Source: Bombyx mori
Lineage: Eukaryota > Arthropoda > Insecta > Lepidoptera > Bombycidae
Direction: 5' to 3'
DNA length: 64,000 nt
Assembly (NCBI RefSeq): GCF_030269925.1
Contig: NC_085128.1
Location: forward strand, 13,394,501-13,458,500
Part shown: piece after piece, positions 36,701 through 45,700 of the stretch
Layout: each line of letters starts with the position of its first letter
How positions within the stretch are numbered: the first letter of the stretch is position 1
The notes under the pieces: model-generated
The model's database searches: none
What the model saw: only the letters and a program-made list of their open reading frames with translations
Told to the model about the DNA's origin: nothing
Position numbers and translations under genes: made by a program

Positions 36701-39700
36701 CGACGTCTTACGAACGATATAATGAAAAATGAAATCAATTGATCTGCTAATTTATTTAAAAAAAATAGGTTAGCTTTTTTGAGCAATGTACACAGCTGGT
36801 CTTTAACATATTTTAACAATACCAAATTCATCAACAATCCTACCAGGACATATTCTTAACAATAAACCACAATCATATTTAGGCGTATGGTAAAATAAGA
36901 GCACCATTATTCACTTTATGTCTTAACAGCCGTTAGAATGCAATTAAATAACTCTTATGGATAATCCATCATTTCCTCTGTATAACGACCTGAGTTATTT
37001 ATGTCTTTTCATGTACGTCTTTCAAAGGAGGTCCAATTTAAACGGAATGTATTTTGAAATGTTTCTAATTTCTTAAAGTATACAATTTTATATGGAATGT
37101 TTTATATAGTGTATTCTGGAAAAGTTTCATTCCAAGTTGTAGGCCTCATGTATATTTTTTTATAAAAAGGTGATCTAAATATGTACAATAGTTGCAATAA
37201 GTAATCTTATTTACGCCTCTTTAGGTTTTAATTTCCTTTGAATATATATTATGATAAAGTTTAACCACCCTAAAACTAGTTTATGCATTTTAATATTATA
37301 TAATATATATTTGTCAACAAAAAATCATTATGGTAACTTAATAGGATAATAATACTATTTAAATTGTTAAACTTGTACCCAGCTTATGTTGGAATGCTTC
37401 TATTTTGCACAACTCATAATACTTATATTGCATGTAAAAATAACATGAATTAATACTTAAAAATTACTAGAAGGGTCCATGTACAAATCAAATCTATTCA
37501 AAAGTACCTTTTGAGTTAGGTAATTAACAATATGATTTTAATTGAACTTAATTTAACTTTTACATATACATACATATATATTTCATTTGTCTGGTGTGTT
37601 TATTGTTTGGCACAAGTTTTAGTCTTTCTGCATTCTTTCACTTCAGAAATATTTTTTTCACTCTGTTTATTTCGGTATTAAAAATTTTAGAAATATAAGA
37701 AATAATAAATCTAATTGACATTTTTTTAGAACATTATTTTTCTAGTTTATTACTGTTACTTATTGTCATCGTAGACGTAAATCCGTAAAGGCGTTTAAGG
37801 CCTTTTAACAAGAAGAAAATTTGTAGCTATTTTTTTTTAAACTGCCTAAATTTCAGTTTAGTTATTCACAACCTTTTACAAAACACTACACGCCTCGATA
37901 TAAAGTTGCCGATACCTATCACAAAAAAATTAAATTTTTCACAAATATTCATTCAATGAAAACACGCTAATAACTAACTCAACAATAATACAAGCGATAA
38001 CAATATAAATTATGACAATAAATTATAGACAGAAAAATTAAATACAACTAATACTCATCATTGCGAGCAAGTCCCAGTATTTAGCGCATGCGTCAAGTGT
38101 GAGTGCGTTCTTGATGTATTACTAGCCTTCACGGGTATCATTTAAACGAGAATACTATGGGGCATCCGAAAAAGTTGAATACACCTAAAAGGAAAAAAGA
38201 AACATATGATATAGAGGAATACTGTGAAGATTATGTGAAAATCCGGGCCTTTTCTTCCAACACTGAAATAACTTTCTTTTTAAATAAAATCAGTGTTGCC
38301 AACATAAAAGCACAGTGATCATTATGTTCTGCTGCAAGACTATGTTTATAGCGGAGATGTTTGACTTCCGGTTTTGACTTTCCTAATAGATTTAAGTCTT
38401 ATAATAAAAAAAGGCGCGGAATTTCACATCACACAAGGAACACATACATGCAACATTACATTCATTCGTCTAATAGGAAGCTTCGCTTCTACCAGGGGAG
38501 TTTTGTTCCTACATGCATTTATGGAAACATACATGCTATTTATCAATTTTAGCATTTAGTGACAACATTTTAATTTCTTACAATAGTAAATTGCAATGTG
38601 TATAGTTTAAAAATTGTTTAAGAAATATTTGTATCACATGTCCCAATTATTGTTTTACCTTTATTTCCAAGTTGTTAGCTAAGCTTTTAATGCACATACT
38701 ACATATCAAATGTTCTACAAATGCAGAAAGCAACATACAAGTAGATAAATAATAATAATAATTTAAGACAAGATAGATATATTTTAGATAAGATAACACA
38801 ATTTGAGCATGTCCAGTTACAGAAAGTAGCTAGCTACAATTGTTGGTGAAGTAAATACCATTTGTTAAGATGAAGTGTTAATATCCAGTACAAACATTGC
38901 ATAAATTGTTAGTCTTAGTTATTCTTCATAAATCTATTTTAGTTAAAACTGCTACTAATAATAATTCAAGTCTGTTTAATTGACAGTCACAGAGTTTAAG
39001 TTGACACCTTTTTTGTACCAACTGAAATATTAGTGCGTGTTTTAGCTAAAATACGTGGCAGTTAGAGTACAAAATAGAAGTTAGATTTTAAAAAAAAAAA
39101 ACGATTGATAAGTTACCCATATCCGCTTAGACCTCCTTCTCGTGTTGTGTCAGTATATTAATTAAAACAAACCACGGCTGTCAAGAATATACGTATTTAT
39201 TTTCTTTTAAGCTCAAAACATAAGCACATGAATCACATGATGTTACATAAATAAAGTATCTTTTTAACATTATTTGTCATTTTTGTATCCATATTCTTCA
39301 CATGACACATTTCAAGACTAATAAATCTTGAATTAACGTGTACTAGTTTTGTACCATTGATTGAACAATATTTTAATTTCTTGAAATTCACCATAATTCA
39401 ATTTAAAATATTTTATTTAGAAATTTATGAGGAATGTTCAAAAACTTCTGAATTCAATTATTAATCACTTATTGTCTTTTGAAAATTAGTGTCTCTACTT
39501 TTATACACCATTAATAAAGGTGGTCCACTATTATATAGTACGTTTTGAGTTCAAATACAGCTATGGCAACATTTTGAAGCTTAATGATTTAAAAAAAAAA
39601 ACCATGTTAAACTATCACTTAACTGATGATTTGAGACATTTTTATAAACCACAGTGAATTCCATGCCACCCGTCCGTTAGTGCTGACACACTTTGCACAC

Positions 39701-42700
39701 TCGAAACATTATAATGTTTGATTAATTGTAATTATTTGTTAGTAAACTTATGATTATGTAGTTAGTAAGCAAATAAATACATAGTTAAACAATTAGTATT
39801 TCCACTATATACCTTTAAACTTGTTAAAGTAAATAACATATTGAATACTATAATTCTAAAGGGGTCATTAGTAGGCTTGTGTTTAAATAACCTTATAGGA
39901 ATGTTCTGTATTATAATAATTTCTAGCGAGAGATATCCTAAAACTAAATGTATGCATTTCATAAATGCACATTTACTTTTTGGTAATATAAATATTATTT
40001 AAATAGAATGTAATCATTTTGTACAAAATTACAGCTACAACATTTTTCGCTATTATAATTTGTTTATTGTGAATTCCCTAGTGTCTTTCATTTCTACTCA
40101 GACTTAAATATCAAATTAAAGCTAAATTTACTGTTTATTGATGTACTATTGCACTTAGTGATCACCAAAGTGCCTGAGCCTCTTTGTTGCATCATTAGGA
40201 GAAGAAAAAAAGATATAAATAGCTGTAGTTGACCAATAGAATCATATAAATATATCACCATTAAAGCAACACAAAAAAAAAACTACATCAATTGAAAAAT
40301 ATTTCAAGTCAAATAAATGCTATACTACCTTTTGGTGTTCAGAGAACAATTTCTTCAACATGGCCTTACCTTTCGGTGACATACGAACGTTTTGCAAAAA
40401 ATAACCAACAATAGACATCGGAATGTAAGTAAATCTTACACGTAAACGTTTACAATACTATAGATCTCAAACCAAAAACAATGATGACGAAAACGAAAAA
40501 AATTTGAGTGTAAAAAGTCAAATAATGCTTGACCATGTTTAGCTCGAGTCTCCAATGCAACAGAACATAACGATGGATCGAATGTATGGGACCAGGTGAT
40601 CCGCGCGACCGATTCGTCGAGGCGTACGCGTATTATTTAAGAAAGTTTTTTTATATCGTGAAAATGTTCGCAGCGGGACGTCTCTTACGATATGGTAGTG
40701 TAATATTTACTTGACTTCTTATTACCTGGCGAGCTAGTGGCCACAGATTGTTCAACTTTTTTACGCTCAAATTTCAGTGGTTGCTTGAGATTGACATTCT
40801 GAGTTTCCGCTATCGCAGCCAGCCGCTCCAACACATTGGTTATCGTCATCCTGTCAGCGGGATTCACTGTTAGACATCCACCTGGCGACAATGTGGTTTG
40901 GATTTATTTTTCTATAATTAACTTAAATAAACAGAAATGACGTAATATGTTTGAGATATCAAAGCTATGACATTATTAATTATTTTACTATTTATTTAGT
41001 ACCAAATTTGCCTTATATAGGAAAAATTGTAATCGGAAGTGCAATATTACATTTAAGAAAACAATTAACTTAATGTAATAGAAATTGAATTTTTTAGGTG
41101 TCCTTTTCGAATTAAGTTTGCTTTCGTGTGTAGTTCCCCGATATCCTTTGCTAAAACAATCTGCTTCAGATGAATGTCCTTTGCACTTTGTATGGGATGT
41201 TCATCTAAAGCAGGTTTTAAAGTCGTCGTGGCCTATAGGATAAGACGCCCGGTGCATTCGTATCGAGCGATGCGACTGTGCCGGTGTTTGAATCCCGCAG
41301 GCAGGTACTAATTTTTATAATGAAATACACACTTAACAAATGTTCACAAACAACTTCGACGATGACGATCACATCGGGTTACAAAAATCGAACCCGCATA
41401 ATTTTGCAATTGCTGGTGGTAAGGCGTCTTGTGTGCACGCACGGGTAGGTACCAGAGAAAAAAAAAAGTACCAGACTGGTACTACCAGTGTGCTTAGTGC
41501 GAGTTTTTTAACATTCTCGATAGCGTAAAAGTTAGTTCATATTTGTATGGAATGGGATCGTTTGCGTACGTTTGCCGCTAGGGGCGCTGTTCCAACTGCA
41601 TACAAAAATGGCTTAACTTTTACGCTATCGAGAACGTTAAGAAACTCGCACTAAGCATACAGCACACCGCCTATTTCGGCCGTGAAGCAATAACACGTTT
41701 CGGTTTGAAAAGTGGGACAAACGTTATACGGTAAAACTGTGACTTAGAACTCATGTCTCAAGTTGGATGGCGGTATCTACGTTGTTTGATGTCTATGGAC
41801 ATCTCGATGCCAACTCACTTGCTATTTTCTTTGCCCCTAAGCCCCTACATCCCAATATTCAAAATAAGATTAGATTATTATTACTGACAGACATTTTTTT
41901 TTTAAATAATTTTAGTATTGAACTCACTTATGATTTCATGAAAACATTTGTAACGTTGATCGTTAGGGTTCAAATTGTAATTTCCATTAAGTATTGCCAG
42001 CTTAGCGGAATCTTCGAAGGGGTGTTGCATGTAACACAAGGTGTATAATATGCACCCCAAAGCCCACATATCGACGCTGTGGTCTATTTTCCGGTTATCC
42101 CAGGTGTCTAACATCTCTGGAGCACGGTACATAGGCGTAGTGAATAAGGCCAACTGAAAAAAATATTTAAACGTAATTGAAAATTAAAACAAAAACCATC
42201 TGAACGTTACGGGTATTTTTGTATTACACAAGAGCCAGAGGAGCGATCCTTCGTGCCTTTGGGAAAAATATATTAAGTTTATAAACTAACTAAACCTAAT
42301 TACAAAACTATATCCAAATGTTACAGACATCTGAGAAATACGAAATATTTATAAGAACTGATCATATGAAGATACATTATATAGAGATTTATATCATTCT
42401 CTCTATTGGACATCAATAAATCAATATCCCTTTCTATGTACCCTCTCATATCAATAGCTCAGAAGAATACATAATCAACAATTATTTAAATATTTTAAAC
42501 AGATATGACAAAAAAAGTTACATTAGTTAGAATATCACTACATAGTATAAAACAAAGTCGCTTTCTCTGTCCCTATATCTGTCTGTCCCGATGTATGCTT
42601 AAATCTTTAAAACTACGCAACGGATTTTGATGCGGCTTTTCTTTAATAGATAGAGTGATTGAAGAGGAATGTTTATATGTATAATAATATCGATTAAATA

Positions 42701-45700
42701 GTGGATAAATATTGATTAAATAACGGCCGTCTGGTGTAGTGGTAAGTGACATGGTCACTACACAAGAGGGTTGCGGGTTCGAGTCCCGCCAAGGGAAGAT
42801 ACATATTTGTATGATAAATATAAAGTCTTTTCCAGGGTTATGGATGTATATTAAATATATGTATGTGTATAATAAAAATCTTACATTTATTTCCGTTATC
42901 TGGTACCTGTAACACAAGTTCTTTACGAACTTATCACGGGACCAGTTAAAGTAGCGTGATTGAAAAAAAAAAAAAAAAAAGTGGAGAAATCAATATTAAA
43001 TTACAATTTCCGAAGCGAAGCGAGGACGGGTCGCTAGTTTAGTTATATAATGAATTTCAATTTTTGGTAATCTGCACTTAAACCATTATTAAGTGGTAAT
43101 TTGGAATTTATATATGTAAGCAGCAGTAACATAATATCTAAATCGATGTGGCTGGTTAGCGAAAATTACAACATTAAATTGTAATGAAACATATCAAGAC
43201 CATGATAACCAAGATATAGGCCAAGGATATCAATTGACTAACTTCTATTTCAGTGTATTAGCATACATATGTATTTTATTATTTTTTTGTACTGTGATAA
43301 ATTACCATTTTGTATTATCTCAAAGTGAAAAGAAGAACAAATGCTTTCAGCATTTTTTAATGCCACCTAAGGCAGATGAACCAACAGTCCACCTGTGTAT
43401 GTGGGTTACTATTGGGTGTGGATAATTGCAGCATGAAAAAGAGCAGTTGAACTTCTACATGCTAAAAATGTTAAATTAATTTTTTATAAAAGTAATTTAA
43501 GTATAAGTGAAAATTGATAATTTACATTTTCTTCCAACATATTTCTTTGGTTAGCACTCCATGATGGATTAGGCGAGTACACATCAGTTGTGGCAGACCC
43601 GAAATCACACAACTTCATTGTTCCTGAAAACAAATACAATATTGAGCAAAGACATTGTCTAAAAAAAATATAAAATAAGACCTATTTAAATTCAAATACC
43701 TTCATTGGATATTAGAAAATTTTCTAATTTAAGATCACGATGCGCAATAGGTGGGACTTGTGCGTGCATGTGCTGAACTGCTCTACAGGTTTGATAAAAT
43801 ACTCTAAGTATTGTTGGTAGAGGGAATGCCTGCCCTCTATTCTGTAAGGCCTCCATCAGACTTCCACCGCTGCAAAGATCAGTCAGCAGAAGGTACTCTC
43901 CCATCCCATGAGAGGTTTTTGTTTTATCAATAAACGATGCAGCTATGTATTTAATTATATTTGGATGACCTGACAGCTTCTTTAGAATACTGATCTCTTG
44001 GATGATGTTCTTGTTTGCTTGTTCATCAGCAGCCATTAATCTCTTTAAGGCATATTCAGTGCCAGTAGTTACATCTTGCGCAACAAACACAAATGCAAAA
44101 CCACCTAAAATTTAAAGTTTTTTTTTTTAAATTATCTTGAATGTTTCAAATTGAATCATTGATTACAAATTGTAAAGTTAGTTGTCAGACTGAACAGATT
44201 GTTAATACCAATCTGTCCTATAGCTCCAGTGAAGCAGTTTTATTTTTCAAAGGTTAAGAGCTACTCTAGCTTTTGCCTTAACTTTTTAAACTGGCCATTC
44301 AGTTTACAACTGTAAAAGTACAAAATGGGCTTGAAATTATCTACTACATGAGTTTTTACACTATTGATTTCATCATCACTATTGAATAAATTGAGATTTA
44401 AAAAAATTATTGTCAATAGTCAGTCTCAATACATTCATGAAATTTTCCTTTTAAACTAGGTAAAATATAATATTTAGGTAGTAGGTAAAATATTTCTTTG
44501 ATAAAAATTGTATTAAATCACTAGCTGTTGCCAGTGGCTTTAATCAATAGAAAAACAATACCTTCAGGGAATTGGTAATATTTACTATGTTGCCTTTTTT
44601 TTAGTTTATAGAGTATATATACGGGAACAGAATTATATAAACCCTTCGAGTATTATACATTTGTACCTCCCTTCAAACTATAGGGTATCATCGACTACCT
44701 CATTACAGAAATTACAATGGTGGGAGTATTTAATTGTGTGGGATGATAGGATGCCAGTATTGTGGTTAATAGCCACTGTATACTGTTACAATACTTTGAG
44801 AATGCTGCTACCCATTCTGTAATGAATCCTTTAGCCGTAATTTTTGAAACCCACAAAAAGAGTTGGGAGTGTCATTACAGGCCTACACCAAAGGACCAAA
44901 GTTACTAAGACAAAAATGAATTTATGATAAGTCTAGTAAATTCATAATGTTTTCTGTTTATATGAGGAAGTAGATTTTTTGTTTTTCAGATTCGAAAATG
45001 GTTTGTTTACAATAAAATTTATTTTATATTATTTACAATGTATTAAAAATCTGATTAGTTACTGAGTATATTTTATTAAAAATGCGCTACAAAATACATT
45101 TAAAAAAATTGCATTAGAGATATTGTTGTTAGTGGTGGTGTCTATGGATCAGCCACCAGTGGTTAAGGCTTCAGAGTAACTTTTTTTTTAACCTAAGCTG
45201 ATAGCCTTGATAGCTCATGAGGCTCAAACCTGACGACGAGGCTAACACTAACCCTAGCAAGAGTATTGCTTTGCAGAATCTACCACCAGATTGGAAACAC
45301 AACCCACAACCTACTAAGAAGATCCAGCGAGAAACTCAGTGGGCTGTGTTTGTGGGTTAACTATCTTGAACATGCTACACAGTATTAGTCTCATAGACCA
45401 GGTCAAAACATCAAGTCAATTAATTCTTTTCTGCCCTCAGGAAAAATCGTGATATCGACCAATGCTGCTCAACATGCATATAACATATCTGTCATAACAG
45501 TATCGGACTTGTTGCCAACTATAGTCCTCTCTGTAATAGCAAATTGGTTGCAGTAGAGCATAACATGACTGTGTTTAAGGACTGTTTAAAGTTGGTATCA
45601 ATAATAAGGTACACTGTAATCAACGAGAATATTTTTTAAGGCAAATCATGGGGCGATAATCCTAATCCCTTAGTTTTGTCTATGTCTATAAATACCTCCC

